Source of the DNA: Prorocentrum cordatum
Taxonomy: Eukaryota; Sar; Dinophyceae; Prorocentrales; Prorocentraceae
Reading direction: 5' to 3'
Assembly: GCA_963575745.1 (NCBI GenBank)
Contig: CAUYUJ010001303.1
Coordinates: 447,399-502,041, forward strand
Length of the DNA: 54,643 nucleotides
Shown here one piece after another: positions 29,755 to 39,764 of the stretch; within the stretch, counting starts at the first letter, position 1; each line of letters starts with the position of its first letter. The notes below the pieces were generated by a model. It saw only the letters and a list, made by a program, of their open reading frames with translations. It did no database searches and was not told the origin of the DNA. The position numbers and the translations under genes are program-made.

Positions 29755-29870
29755 GGGGGATGCATCGACCCACAGTCGCCCATGCAGTTGTCGCCGATAG
29801 GTGCCTCATAGCCCGCCCCGCCCGGGAACGTTTGGTTTAGCTATCAGTGGCGTATCGCCGACCTTTCGGC
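29755..29870. repeat. Dispersed repeat fragment (related to 32098-32165 and 32350-32522)
   Basis: Shared pieces: CATCGACCC, TCGCCCAT, CGCCGATA, CCCGCCCGGGAA and TCGCCGA. Confidence 0.5.
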
Positions 29871-29874
29871 GATG

Positions 29875-30042
29875 TACACCCTAGGCGATGCTTAAGAAAA
29901 CCTAAGTTTTCGGCCAGGGTCTCGATTATTCTTAACATTTCAATGTAAATCCTAAGATTAGAATAGAAGTTCTGGGTTTTATTCAAGATCTGAGACTATA
30001 AATTTCTTAACCCATGATTTCTTAATCATTTCGTAGGGTGTA
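29875..30042. mobile_element. MITE, copy 1, AT-rich, TA flanked
   Basis: About 164 bp between TA dinucleotides. Terminal inverted repeats: CACCCTAGGCGATGCTTAAG on the left and the complement of CTTAATCATTTCGTAGGGTG on the right. AT-rich inside GC-rich DNA. Copies at 34703-34872 and 35179-35347 share length, ends and interior in the same orientation. TA at each end suggests a Tc1/mariner-type transposase in trans. Confidence 0.88.
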
Positions 30043-30580
30043 CCGCTGATCCCAGGTAGATGTTTCCCCCACCCGCGCCAGTCCATTTGTCCCCCCTCAA
30101 AAACTCCCCGATGCCCGATGCTCGCGGCATGGGATCACGGCGGAAGCTTCTCGGCAGCCTTCTGCTTTCAGGGGCCCTCACCGGGCCACGGTGCCGTCAA
30201 GCAACGAGTCAGGATGATATGCTGGTCCCTGGAGGGTCCATTCTTCCGGCGGCCCTCGGTGCATCGGCGCCTTATCGCGCCTGCAGGCGCTGGGACTACC
30301 CCCCCTTTCGTCCGATCTGTGATGCCCTTGACTCGTTTCCCAGATCGACGACGAGATATGTCCTGCGTCTTTCCTCGATGTCGGCCTCGTGAGGCCCGTG
30401 ATCGGGCCCCTGGGCCATCAGAAGTGAACCTGGGACGCACAACCCTACCCAATGATAAGCCAGAGGTCATTCTAATGGTAAGCAAGGCGTCACGATGATG
30501 ACAACCATACCATCGGGACTGTGAGGAGTAATCAGGAGGGAAAGAAACACACAGACACAATTAATCGTCGACTCCCAGGA
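30043..30580. other. Stretch without recognised feature
   Basis: An open frame of about 110 codons starts at 30060 but shows no domain or coding bias I can support. Confidence 0.4.
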
Positions 30581-30582
30581 AA

Positions 30583-30650
30583 ATATGGGAAAATATGGGA
30601 AGTGGGGGGGAAGACAGAAATCAGAAAATATGGGAAAATATGGGGGATCT
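30583..30650. repeat. GGAAAATATG short tandem repeat
   Basis: GGAAAATATGG-type units occur as two adjacent pairs (about 30585-30605 and 30626-30648), separated by a G-rich spacer. Confidence 0.75.
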
Positions 30651-30789
30651 TTTTATTTGTGTGTATTTATGTGTGTGTCCTGGGGCCCCTTTTAAGTAAG
30701 AGGTCATGCTGATGATGGAGGCTGTGATTCGAGGGTCCGGTGATAATCCCGGCTATCGGGCCTGGCCGCCCGGCCCCCCCCCCCCATCG

Positions 30790-30912
30790 ATAACTAGCCT
30801 GATTTAGCCTCAGGTCGTGCACGTCCTCCTAGAGGCGGATTTTGGACGAGCAATAGAAATAGTCAGACATTCGCAGCGATGTCCAAAAGATAGTCTAAAG
30901 ATAGTCCCCACC
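30790..30912 (-). repeat. Dispersed repeat, inverted copy of 34430-34600
   Basis: Its + strand matches the complement of 34490-34600: AGCCTCAGGTCGTGCA, GTCCTCCT, AGGCGGAT, ATAGTCTAA and GTCCCCA, in order. A third copy is at 39765-39960. Confidence 0.65.
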
Positions 30913-30980
30913 TGAGATATATATATATATATAGAGAGAGATATAGATATAGATATACATATATATAGATATATATTGTA
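30913..30980. repeat. AT/GATA microsatellite
   Basis: (TA)n, then GAGA and (GATATA)n. Confidence 0.95.
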
Positions 30981-31099
30981 ATGGCCTCCGGCCAGTGCCG
31001 CCGATCCGGGGCGCTCCCGATGCGTGTGGGAACGGACGATGACGACGACGACGACGACCGACGACCCGGTCAACGACGGACGATGATGACGACGACGTC

Positions 31100-31910
31100 C
31101 CTCCTCCCCCCGCTGCCCTCTCTCTCCGGTTTCTTGGACCCCCCTCCTGCTTGAGCTCGACCCCCCCCTCCGTCCCCGCTCGAGCTTCCTCCTTGGACAC
31201 CCCCCCCGCTTGAGCTCGACCTCCCCCCCCCCCTCTCCTCGCTCGAGTTTCTTTCCCCCCTCCCTCCTCAATTCTTGGACCCTCCCCTCCCCGGCTGGAC
31301 CCCCCCCCCCCGCTTGAGCTCGACCCCCCCCTCCGTTCGACCCGCCCCCCCGTCCTCGCTCGAGCCCCCCCCCCCCCCCCTCGATTCTTGGACCCCCCTT
31401 CCCCCACGCTGACCCCCCCCCCGCTTGAGCTCGACCCCCCCTCCGTCCCTGCTCGAGCTTCCTCCTTGGACCCCCCCCCCCGCTTGAGCTCGACCCCCCC
31501 CCCGTCCTCGCTCGAGCCCCCCCCCCCCTCGATTCTTGGACCCCCCCCCGCGCTGGAGCGTTCACTGAATTGCGTGGATAATTCGCCGGATCCCGACCCC
31601 CCCCCCAGAGCGAAGTGAGCTCGACCCCCCCCTCCATTCGACCCCCCCCGAGTCCTCGCTCGAGCTCCCCCCCGCCCCCTCGATTCTTGGCCCCCCCCCG
31701 CGCTGACCCCCCCCCTCCCCGCTTGAGCTCGACCCCCCCCCTCCGTCCCCGCTCGAGCTTCCTCCTTGGATCCCCCCCGCTTGAGCTCGACCCCCCCACG
31801 TCCTCGCTCGAGCTCCCCCCACCCCTCGATTCTTGGACCCCCCCCCCGCGCTGGAGCGTTCACTGAATTGCGTGGATAATTCGCCGGATCCCGACCCCAG
31901 GGCGAAGCTT
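31100..31910. repeat. C-rich minisatellite with about 297-bp higher-order unit
   Basis: CTTGAGCTCGACCCCCC and CCTCGCTCGAGC repeat many times. A longer block, GATTCTTGGA...GCTGGAGCG followed by TTCACTGAATTGCGTGG, occurs at 31531 and 31828, giving a 297-bp higher-order period. Gly/Ser-rich frames on - are by-products. Confidence 0.9.
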
Positions 31911-32097
31911 GAGCGAGCTCAAGCCCACGCTCTCAGAAACTCACACGCCGGATCAGCAGCCGGGGGGGGACGGGGGGCCGGGCTGGTGCCATCATCCCCC
32001 ATGGGCGCCCCCCGGAATTGTTTGGGGGCCTCCCTCCCTCCCCCTACCCCCCTGTTCGCCTCGCCGAGAATCGCGAGCTGGGGCCAGCCCCCTACGA

Positions 32098-32165
32098 GGG
32101 CAACGTTAGGGGGGAGAGACGCATCGACCCCCGATCGCCCATTCAGCGCCGATGACGGCCCGGTG
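32098..32165. repeat. Direct repeat, copy 1 of GGGCAACGTTAGG unit
   Basis: GGGCAACGTTAGGGGGG, then GACGCATCGACCCCCGATCG and CCCATTCAGCGCCGAT, repeated at 32434-32522 with about 20 bp inserted. Confidence 0.85.
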
Positions 32166-32199
32166 CATTACAGTCAAATTTTATAGCAAGGACGCACGG

Positions 32200-32345
32200 A
32201 TGTCTTTTGGTACCCTTGCGTTCTTGCCTCCGCAGCCCGTTTTTCGCGGTGTTCAGCGGCTAGCCCCTCAGGGAAATGGGAGCCTGCCACCCAAGAAGTG
32301 CCAGCTTCGGCGTCCAAGGCCCTTGCGTCCTTACCGCCCGTCCTC
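32200..32345. repeat. Dispersed repeat, member of 28400-28530 family
   Basis: GGTACCCTTGCGTTCTTGCC, then GGCGTCCAAGGCCCTTGCGT and CCTTACCGC match 36515-36640 closely. Confidence 0.65.
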
Positions 32346-32433
32346 GCTATAGGTTTCGACTCCACCCCGCCCGGGAAGGTTTGGATTCGCTGTTGGGGAA
32401 GCCCGTCGCCGATCTATCGGTGATATATCGCCG

Positions 32434-32522
32434 AGGGCAACGTTAGGGGGGGGGATTGGTCTAGGGAGGGACGCATCGACCCCCGATCGCCCATTCAGCG
32501 CCGATAACAGCCCGACGCGTTA
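32434..32522. repeat. Direct repeat, copy 2 of GGGCAACGTTAGG unit
   Basis: See 32098-32165. The two lie 336 bp apart, with a copy of the 28400-28530 repeat family between them. Confidence 0.85.
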
Positions 32523-32599
32523 CCAAGCCCGGGAAGGTGTTGATGCGCTGTCGGGGGCCTATCGCGGATATTCACGGGAGGAAATACCTCTCGGGCCCG

Positions 32600-32733
32600 A
32601 CATTTGGCGTTTACGAAACGGCCTTGGGCGTTTTTTTAAGACAGCCCTGCCCTGTTTGCTTCCTCCTTGGGGCGCGCTTGCCAAACGACTTCGCGTGTCG
32701 GGGTGGTTATTGTGGAGGTGGATCTGTTGACCT
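32600..32733. repeat. Dispersed repeat, second copy of 21051-21181
   Basis: CTTGGGCGTTTT, CAGCCCTGCCCTGTT, GGGGCGCG, AAACGACTTCGCGTG, GGTTATT and TTGACCTC occur in the same order as in the partner. Confidence 0.65.
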
Positions 32734-32859
32734 CAAGATACCTGGGCGATGCATTGCCGACTCCAGGGTCGCTGCGGCCTCCCCCCCTCCCCTTTCCGGG
32801 AGCCGGGCCCTCCCCCGTCGGTGCCCCCCGCCCAACGAGAGAGGGCCGGGCGCCCCTGC

Positions 32860-33035
32860 GTGGAAGCCCTGCGTGGATCTTCCGGGGTGCCCTGCTGTGA
32901 GGAGCCCCCCCGCTTGGGGAGGGAAGCCCCTCTTGCTCCTCCTTGGGGTTTCCAGGATGCCCTCCTATGTGGAAGCCCTGGGAATTTTCCAGGGCGCCCT
33001 GCTGCGAGGAGCCCCCCTGCTTCCTCGGGGAGCGT
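32860..33035. repeat. 111-bp tandem duplication
   Basis: TGGAAGCCCTG...TTTTCC-GGG-GCCCTGCTG-GAGGAGCCCCCC occurs at about 32860 and 32971. Confidence 0.75.
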
Positions 33036-33160
33036 TTCGCACCCCCCTTGCCCAGCGCTCGCTCGGAGTCCTCCTGTTCGGTCTGATTCGACTTTGACGG
33101 CTTCCGATTCCGATTAGACCTGGGATTCCGATTGGGGTTCCGATTGCTTGCTGGAGGCAT

Positions 33161-33514
33161 ATGCTGGCCTGCCGACTTCCGCCGATCCGACTTTTCCGCA
33201 CTGGGTTGCCGTTTTCCCGCCGATCCGGTTCATGTCGACCGACTTGTCGATTCGATTCTGGGCTCTCCTGCCTTGCCGAACCACAGGCAAAATTTTCAGA
33301 AGAGGGCAGAGAGGCCGATGCCGCTGCCCTGCCCTCGTCACCGAGGCCGGATTCGCCTCGAAGTCCTGGCCAGAAGGGGCACAGCGGTACAGTGGAGACC
33401 CATACCAAGAAGCGCCTTGCTCGCCTCCAGGGTGCCCAGGGTTTCTTGAGTGCCGATGGTTTTGTTGTTGACAGCGCGTCGTTCCCGAACAAAGAATCCA
33501 TGGACGCTATGTGA
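33161..33514 (+). CDS. Weak candidate ORF of unknown protein
   Basis: An open frame of 117 codons. Its last 60 residues (SPRSPGQKGHSGTVETHTKK, then QGFLSADGFVVD) are not low-complexity. No domain is recognised, third-position bias is weak and no upstream exon is clear. Listed because this 350-bp stretch holds nothing else. Confidence 0.15.
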   Translation: MLACRLPPIRLFRTGLPFSRRSGSCRPTCRFDSGLSCLAEPQAKFSEEGREADAAALPSSPRPDSPRSPGQKGHSGTVETHTKKRLARLQGAQGFLSADGFVVDSASFPNKESMDAM

Positions 33515-33639
33515 TCTTAGGGTTGGATTTCTTGTGGAAGGCTTCTTGTGGACTGGCCTCCACTGTATCGATATCCCTCCGTCCCCCCCCAAATCCCTCA
33601 TTGCGAAGGCCTTGCGGCCGGTGCCGCCGACGCTGAAGG

Positions 33640-33710
33640 GAGACGACGACGACGACGACGGCGGCAACGGCGGCGGCGGAGGCAACGACGACGATGCTGA
33701 CGTGGGCCAG
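33640..33710. repeat. GAC/GGC triplet repeat
   Basis: A short GAC run with GGC and AAC variants. Confidence 0.9.
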
Positions 33711-33991
33711 GGATGACTCCCCTCAAATCTCTTTATTACCAGACCTCAGACCCACCCCGCCGGGGCCTCGCGGGCCCACCGAGAAGCGCCCGGAGGCCCT
33801 CCAAGAAGCGACGACCCCGACGGCCTCCCAGGCAGCCGACGCCTTGTCCTCTGCTTCGACGCGGGTCCTTCGGAGTCACGACCCGCTCCGCAGAGCAGGC
33901 ATCTCGTCCTTTGCCCTGTTCTGTTTGACGGCCCCGGGAGCCCAAGGCGGCGCCAATCCCTGGGGCCCTCGGCCCCCTGCTTGTGTTTATC

Positions 33992-34173
33992 GAGACGACG
34001 ACGCCGACGACGACAACGACGACGACGACGACGTCGACGAGGACGACGATGTCGACGAGGACGGCGATGTGGACGATGACGACGACGACGACAACGACGG
34101 CGACGACGACGACGACGAGGACGACGACGAGGACGACGAGGACGACGATGTCGACGATGAGGACGACGACGAG

Positions 34174-34206
<33 letters not shown>

Positions 34207-34236
34207 GACGACGAGGACGACGACGAGGACGACGCG
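33992..34236. repeat. (GAC/GAG)n triplet array
   Basis: About 245 bp of GAC with GAG, GTC and AAC variants. In one + frame it codes an Asp/Glu tract inside a 275-codon frame (33694-34521), on the other strand a Ser tract. No flanking domain supports a protein. Confidence 0.95.
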
Positions 34237-34429
34237 CCGCCGAGGATACGCAGCATGGTGGCCACTACGATGCCGCCAGCTCTGGCGGCGCCCACGAGGG
34301 GGGGTGCCGCGAGAGGGGATGCATTCGGAGCAGGTGTGGTTTCATGGGGCCTCACGGAGGGCGGCGGCGACTTTTTTTTGGGAGGCCTCTCGGAGGCGTC
34401 CGAGAGGCTCTTTCGGGCGGGTGGCAGCG

Positions 34430-34640
34430 TTAAATCGGGCATGCCCCTTCTACAGGAGGAATATCCAAGAATATGGCCAAACACAGTCTGGGGACGGTTG
34501 TTAGACTATTTTGGTCTATGATTGAACAGTCCGAGATTCTTTATCACTTTCGACCAGCATCCGCCTGGAGGAGGACATGCCCGACCTGATGCTAATTAGG
34601 GGTGACCTGAATGGGGAGTGAGGCCCCAAGGGGGCCCTGT
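34430..34640 (+). repeat. Dispersed repeat (family with 30790-30912 and 39765-39960)
   Basis: TCGGGCATGCCCCTTCTACA, AGGAG, ATATCCAAGAATAT, CATCCGCCTGGAGGAG and CCCGACCTGA match the other two copies in order. Confidence 0.65.
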
Positions 34641-34702
34641 AGGGCCCCTCTTGGAGCCAGCTGGTGCCCACATCGGGCCCCGATGAGCCCCTTTAGGGCC
34701 CT

Positions 34703-34872
34703 TACACCTTAGGCGATGCTTAAGAAAACTTAAGTTTTCGGCCAGAGTCTCGATTATTCTTTAACGTTTCAATGTAAATCCTAAGATTTTGATCGAATTT
34801 TTGGGTTTTTATTCAAGTTCTGAGACCATTAATTTCTTAACCCATGATTTCTTAATCATTTCGCGTGGTGTA
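34703..34872. mobile_element. MITE, copy 2
   Basis: Same ends, length and orientation as 29875-30042, with TA on both sides. Its left end is CACCTTAGGCGATGC and its right end CATTTCGCGTGGTG. Confidence 0.88.
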
Positions 34873-35178
34873 TCTTGACCCCCCCATGTGGTCCACCCCC
34901 CACCACCACCCGCCCGAAGGCCTCCAGGCCTGTCGCCAGGAAGCCCCCACTGCCCTCTGAGAAGCCCCGCCGCCTGCCTTCATGCGGTAGACTTGCGGGG
35001 TGCGTCGCCGCGGCGGCGACCCCGGCGCGGTCGTTGGCTGTGTAACGCCGGCAGCGGCCCAGATTTGGCCGATGTCGAGCGAGCTGCGCTATCGGAGAGC
35101 CGCGACCGTTCAAGGCTGAACAATCCATGCGGCGTCAGACACCGACGCCCACGAATTCGCGACGCGAGCCAGTCGTCG
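34873..35178. other. Stretch between MITE copies 2 and 3
   Basis: 306 bp with no gene or repeat recognised. Confidence 0.4.
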
Positions 35179-35347
35179 TACACTCTAGGCGATGCTTAAG
35201 AAAACCCAAGGTTTCGGCCAGGGTCTCGATTATTCTTAATGTTTTAATGTAAATCCTAAGATTTGAATAGACATTCTGGGTTTCTATTCCAATTCTGAGA
35301 CTATGAATTTCTTAACCCATGATTTCTTGAGCATTTCGCAGGGTGTA
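35179..35347. mobile_element. MITE, copy 3
   Basis: Same ends, length and orientation as copies 1 and 2, only 306 bp from copy 2, with TA on both sides. Confidence 0.88.
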
Positions 35348-36050
35348 GAAGGCCGCCCCAGTAGGCGAGCGTGTGTAACCTCGTTCAGCCCCTCCGATAG
35401 CACGCAGCCCGTGTCGGCCCTCATTGCACCGCCTGCATCGCACAGAAGGTCTGCGATGGACAAGCACGCGTTGGTGCTGACACACGTTCTGTGGCTCATC
35501 GATCGCGGGCCTTCTAAGAGGCCCCAGAAGTTTCCGATGGGGCCCTCCCAAATTCCTCCAGGCCCGTCTCCAAGAAGCCCCCTTGCCCTCCCAGAATCGC
35601 AGGCGATTTTCTCCCCGAATCCCGAGTTCCGCCCGAAAAGTTTGGCCGTTCAGGAAAAGGGGGGGGAACTCTGGGACACACCCCCAGGGGGCCATTCGGA
35701 CGCATCCCTATCGAGGATGGACGGCCCCCCACTGGATGTCACAGGGCTGGGCCCCAAATTCCTGTTCCCGACGAGCACCATCCAGAGTCGGGGAATTGGG
35801 GTCGCCACATCCTCCGTCGCAGAAGCCCCTGCCGCCGTTCTGCACAGACGACCGCCCCCCCCACACACAAGGCCTCAGGGGCGGCCCAACCGACCCCTAG
35901 CAAACCGTCCCCTTCCGTGATGTGCCCCTCGCCTCGCCCCGAGACGTATGCACGCGGCCCTGAGGGGCGCTCGATAGGCGAGAATGACGTCGCGGAAGTG
36001 GGTGGTGTGCTGGGGGTCTGCTGGGCCGCACCCGAGAGGCCCCCCTCCCC
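35348..36050. other. Stretch without recognised feature
   Basis: It has moderate-length open frames on both strands, but no domain and no consistent codon bias. Confidence 0.4.
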
Positions 36051-36059
36051 CCCCTTGTG

Positions 36060-36250
36060 GTGCCGCCAGCCAGCCCCGCCCTCCGCACCGCCCCCCCCCG
36101 GTGCGGCCGCCGCCGCGCCGCCGCTCCCCGCCGATGGCCCGCCCGTGCCCGCGGACGCCCCGCAGGGCGCCGACGCCCCGCCGAAGCCGCCGCCGCCCGC
36201 GCCGCCGCCGCCGCCCGACGCGGAGCAGGCCGGGGGGCGTCCAAAGTCGG
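36060..36250 (+). CDS. Pro/Ala-rich candidate exon
   Basis: In the frame reading QPAPPSAPPPPGAAAAAPPL and PADAPQGADAPPKPPPP, third positions are almost all G or C, as expected of coding DNA in such a genome, but a GC-rich triplet repeat would look the same. No boundary or family is recognised. Confidence 0.2.
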
Positions 36251-36284
36251 ATCGGTCAGCCCGCATGATAAGGATGATCTCCTC

Positions 36285-36420
36285 CTCCCTAATCCTGCTC
36301 CTCCTGCTCCTCCTCCTCCTCCTCCTCCTCCTCCTCCTCCTCCTCCTCCTCGTGGTCCTGCTCCTGCTCCTCCTCCTCTCTCTCCCTTTCTCTCTCTCTC
36401 TCTCTCTTTCTCCAGTGCTC
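36285..36420. repeat. CTC and TC repeat
   Basis: (CTC)n runs into (TC)n. It is followed about 75 bp later by a copy of the 28400-28530 repeat family. Confidence 0.95.
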
Positions 36421-36494
36421 TGCTTCTCTCGAATGTCGCAGGTTCGGGTCGATCGAGATGGGTCGATCGAGAGGGGCACAGTCAACCCTCATAG

Positions 36495-36645
36495 TATGGA
36501 TGATCGACTTCCCAAGGGTACCCTTGCATCCTTGCCTCTTCGGTCGCCATCGGTCCATCCTCAGCCACTCTCGATGGCCAGCCCCGCTCGGAGAGCCTCG
36601 GCATGGGCGTCCAAGGCCTTGCATCCTTACCGCGCATCCTAATTA
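36495..36645. repeat. Dispersed repeat, member of 28400-28530 family
   Basis: CCAAGGGTACCCTTGCATCC, CTCGATGGCC, GCTCGGAGAGCC and GGGCGTCCAAGGCCTTGCAT. It appears the best-preserved copy. Confidence 0.65.
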
Positions 36646-36890
36646 CACGGGTTGACTGTACGATCGAGGCGGGTACGATCGGCACGATCGAGATGGGTGT
36701 GGAAATCGGCCACGCGCAAGATTGACCTTTCGCTGTTGTGACCTTTGGTGCGGTCCCACAACGGTGGCCCCAGCATTGGCCCGCGCGCTTGGATTTGAGC
36801 CCTCTGCGGCCCTCTTATGCCGCGTACCAGAGGTCACTCTTGCCTATGGCCACTATTGCGTTTAGCCGAGGAAAGAATGGGTACGGAGGA

Positions 36891-36939
36891 CGACAGCGTG
36901 TCCTGTTCGTCTGTTCGTTCTGAACAGGACTCGCTGTCG
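36891..36939. other. Strong isolated hairpin
   Basis: 18-bp arms, CGACAGCG-GTCCTGTTC and its complement, with one mismatch and a 13-nt loop. It may be a structured RNA, a terminator-like element or a remnant of a small foldback. Confidence 0.7.
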
Positions 36940-37207
36940 GCGTCACCGCGGACGTTGTCCATTTCAGGCAGAAGGCCGCATGCCCAACAGCGGCCGCTGT
37001 CGGTTGTGGGCAACACCTGATGATGGGCATCGTATCCATTGATTCCGTGCTCAATTCGGGCGTCCAAACAAAGGGTTGAGGAGTTGTGTGATCCTTCATG
37101 GGGGCCTCAGAAGGGTTCAGAATTCCTCACGGTTTGGGGGACGTCTGCATTCCGTCGGATTTGGACGAAATCTGGACGACATCAGGAGTAGGTCGGGTCG
37201 AAGAACA

Positions 37208-37318
37208 CGGAGTTCCGCACGCATCTATTTGATCGGTGTTTTCGGCTCCGCCTTTGGCGCGCACTGCGTGCCAGGGAGGGGGTTCAGCGCAGGGCCAAGA
37301 AATCCGCGCGAACCTCCG
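37208..37318. repeat. GC-rich foldback element, copy 3, left arm decayed
   Basis: Right arm TTCAGCGCAGGGCCAAGAAA, then TCCGCGCGAACCTCC, matches the right arm of the 40351-40476 copy; the GGCTCCGCCTTTGGCGCG centre is kept; the left arm pairs poorly. Confidence 0.55.
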
Positions 37319-37447
37319 AAAAGGAGGGCGTCCAAAGGGATGATGAGTTCGGAGGATGTTAGGAGGGTCTACATCTTGAATATTTCGGGTGGTTTCGTCG
37401 GTCCTCGTCACCTTTCAGCCTCGGGATCCTTCACATCGTCCAAGACG

Positions 37448-37592
37448 CTGAGGATCGCGCCGCATCGCTGATGCATCGCCGATGCGGCTCGATGTGGAGC
37501 CTACTTTGCTCCGCGCTGGCGTCGCCGATGCATCACCGACGTCGCCGACACACCGCCGATACACCGGCGATGCATCGGCGATGCGGCTCGAT
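37448..37592. repeat. GATGCATCGCCGATG minisatellite
   Basis: Repeats of CGCCGATGCATC and CCGACG/CCGACA units in both orientations, with GATGCGGCTCGAT at 37482 and 37579. Confidence 0.75.
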
Positions 37593-37806
37593 TTCCCGAC
37601 CCCATCTATCTATCCCGACCTAATTTAGGAGGCCTCTGGTTCCGGGCGTTCTGGAGGCTCAAGGTCTTCGGACGGTGCGGCGCTGGCCCCCCGTAGGAAA
37701 ACGTCCAGCCTCGGGAGGCCCTTTTCTGCGGCCGCTCCAGGCCGAGGGGCGTCCTGGCCTGGCGTGCCCCGGTCGTCCCGAGCGACCGCCGCGGAGGGGC
37801 AGAAAC

Positions 37807-38322
37807 AGGGAGGAAGAGGAGGAGGAGGAGGAGGAGGAGGAGGAGGAGGAGAGGAGGAGGAGGAGGAGGAGGGAGGAGGGAGGAGGGAGGAGGGAGCAGG
37901 GAGCAGGAGCAGGGAGGGGAGGAGGAGAGGAGCGGGAGGGAGGAGGGGAGGAGGGAGGAGGGAGGAGGGAGGAGGGAGGGGAGGGAGCAGGGAGGGAGCA
38001 GGGAGCAGGAGGAGAGGAGGAGGGAGGGAGGAGGGAGGGGAGGAGGAGGGAGGAGGAGGAGGAGGAGGAGGAGGAGGAGGAGGAGAGGAGGAGGAGGAGG
38101 AGGAGGAGGGAGGAGGAGGGAGGGAGGGAGGGAGGAAGTGGAGGAGGAGGAGGACGAGGAGGAGAGGAGGAGGAGGAGGAGCAGGAGCAGGAGGAGGAGC
38201 AGGAAGTGGAGGAGGGGGAGAGGAGGAGGTGGAGGAGGGTGGAGGAGGAGGAGGAGGAGGAGGAGGAGGGGAGGAGGAGGGCGAGGAGGTGCAGGAGGAG
38301 GAGGAGGGGGGCGGGGTCGCAG
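37807..38322. repeat. Purine (GGA-rich) array on +
   Basis: About 515 bp of GGA/GAG repeat with GGGA and GCA variants, the complement of the pyrimidine arrays at 8.9 and 17.7 kb. Long Glu/Gly/Arg frames are artefacts. Confidence 0.95.
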
Positions 38323-38404
38323 AGGGGGCACGTCGACACCCGTTCGCCAAGCCATCGCCGACATGGGGCCCCACGGCCCACCCCGCCCAGGAATGTGCGG
38401 CTTT

Positions 38405-38502
38405 GCCTCCGCCTCTGCCTCCGCCTCCGCCTCCTGCTCCTCCTGCTCCTCCTGCTCCTCCTCCCTCACACCGCCTCCTCCTCCTCCTCCTCCTTCTCTA
38501 AG
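38405..38502. repeat. Pyrimidine (CCT/CTC) tract on +
   Basis: About 95 bp, lying between two purine arrays (37807-38322 and 38588-38736), so the strand bias flips twice within 1 kb. Confidence 0.9.
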
Positions 38503-38587
38503 GGCCTGAGGAGGCCGCAAATGCCCGAACGCCTCCCGCCGCTGTTTCTGGACACGATTCAAGGGGGTCTGTGCCCGCGCGCATGCC

Positions 38588-38736
38588 AGGAGGAGCAGGA
38601 GGAGGAGGAGGAGGAGGAGGAGCGGGAGGAGGAGGAGGAGGAGGAGGAGGAGGAGGAGAAGGAGGAAGAGGAGGAGAGAAGGAGGAGACGGAGGAGGAGG
38701 AGGAGGAGGAGGAGGAGGAGGAGGAGGAGGAGGAGG
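38588..38736. repeat. Second purine (GGA-rich) array on +
   Basis: About 150 bp of GGA/GAG repeat. It is followed by a Pro-rich reading stretch with PPPPPEPQ (about 38830), a motif that recurs at 42730 and 42790. Confidence 0.93.
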
Positions 38737-39263
38737 CACGATGCGCTGTGCCCCTCTCCTGCCGCGCGCGCCCGAGCAGGGTGCCGGCGCTGGCGCGCTC
38801 GCGGCGGCTCCGGCGTCGCGGCCGCCGCCGCCGCCAGAGCCGCAGGACCAGACATCCACCGTGCCGAAACGTCGGTTATCCGCCAGACCCGCCTTTCTGG
38901 CGGCCGTGGTGTCCGCGGATACGTAGCGCAGGCCAGGATTTTCCAGCAGTCCCGCGGGAACGCCAGCGACAGACACCGTCGGATTGAAATCGCGCCAGCA
39001 ACGCCGGCTCCTGGCAAATTGTGCTGCGCGGCGACGGAGAGGAAAAAGAGGAACGGAACGCAAGCAGACGACGGCGAACGCCCAGGTGAGAGGCCAGGGC
39101 CAGCGGGACGGAGCAGGCGGGCGGGCAGGCGGGAAAGGCGATTTCCAACGATGGGATTTTTGTCAATACCGGCGTTCTTCCCCGATATGAAGCCCCCGGG
39201 CTGTCAAAATCGAATCTGAGACGACAGGCCACCCCTGGGGAGTGGGGTCGGGAGCCCCCTGGG

Positions 39264-39405
39264 GCCGCGGGTTGGGAATCAGAAGCATGGTCGGATGTCC
39301 GAGTCTTGGAAAGATCCAGATGGATGTTTTCTGCCGCGGACTGGGAATCAAAAGCATGGTCGGATGCCTGAGTCTTGGAAAGATCAAGAGGGATGTGTTC
39401 CGCCG
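39264..39405. repeat. 69-bp tandem duplication
   Basis: GCCGCGG...TGGGAATCA, AAGCATGGTCGGATG and GAGTCTTGGAAAGATC occur twice at 69-bp spacing, with a partial third start. Confidence 0.85.
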
Positions 39406-39764
39406 TCTTCCGTGCCGCTGCTCGAAAATTCGTGCCCCGCGCCGCCGCTGGCAAACAGATTGCTCTCCGCCTTCGGCCTCCCCGCGGGCCCTCCTCGGGC
39501 CCGCGGGGCCGGCAAGAACGGCGGCGGTTGCAGAGCTGGCCCCGGGGACTGGGTCGGGGCTCGGCGGCGCACAGACGTTGGAAGTGCAAGTGGGCAGGGT
39601 GTTTCGGAGAAGGCTTGGAGAGCTTCCCGGAAGGCCAGAGGCTTTCTGAGTTCCGAGGAAGCCCGCCCCCTCGCACTTTCCCGCGCAAGCGCGCCGCAGA
39701 GGGGGGGGGTACTCGGGTAGGCCAGTGCTAAAGCCAAATTGGAACATCGTGTGTCTAGCGTTGA

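Noticed and set aside
30810-31863. Gly/Ser/Arg-rich frames of over 300 codons on -
   Set aside because: Complement of the C-run minisatellite; the peptide simply mirrors the DNA period.
33694-34521. 275-codon frame with an Asp/Glu tract as an acidic protein gene
   Set aside because: The tract is a GAC/GAG microsatellite and neither flank has a recognisable domain or coding bias.
37606-39219. Overlapping long frames on both strands (Glu/Gly/Arg on +, Pro/Leu/Ser on -)
   Set aside because: Same reason: products of the GGA/CCT arrays, with no non-repetitive domain.
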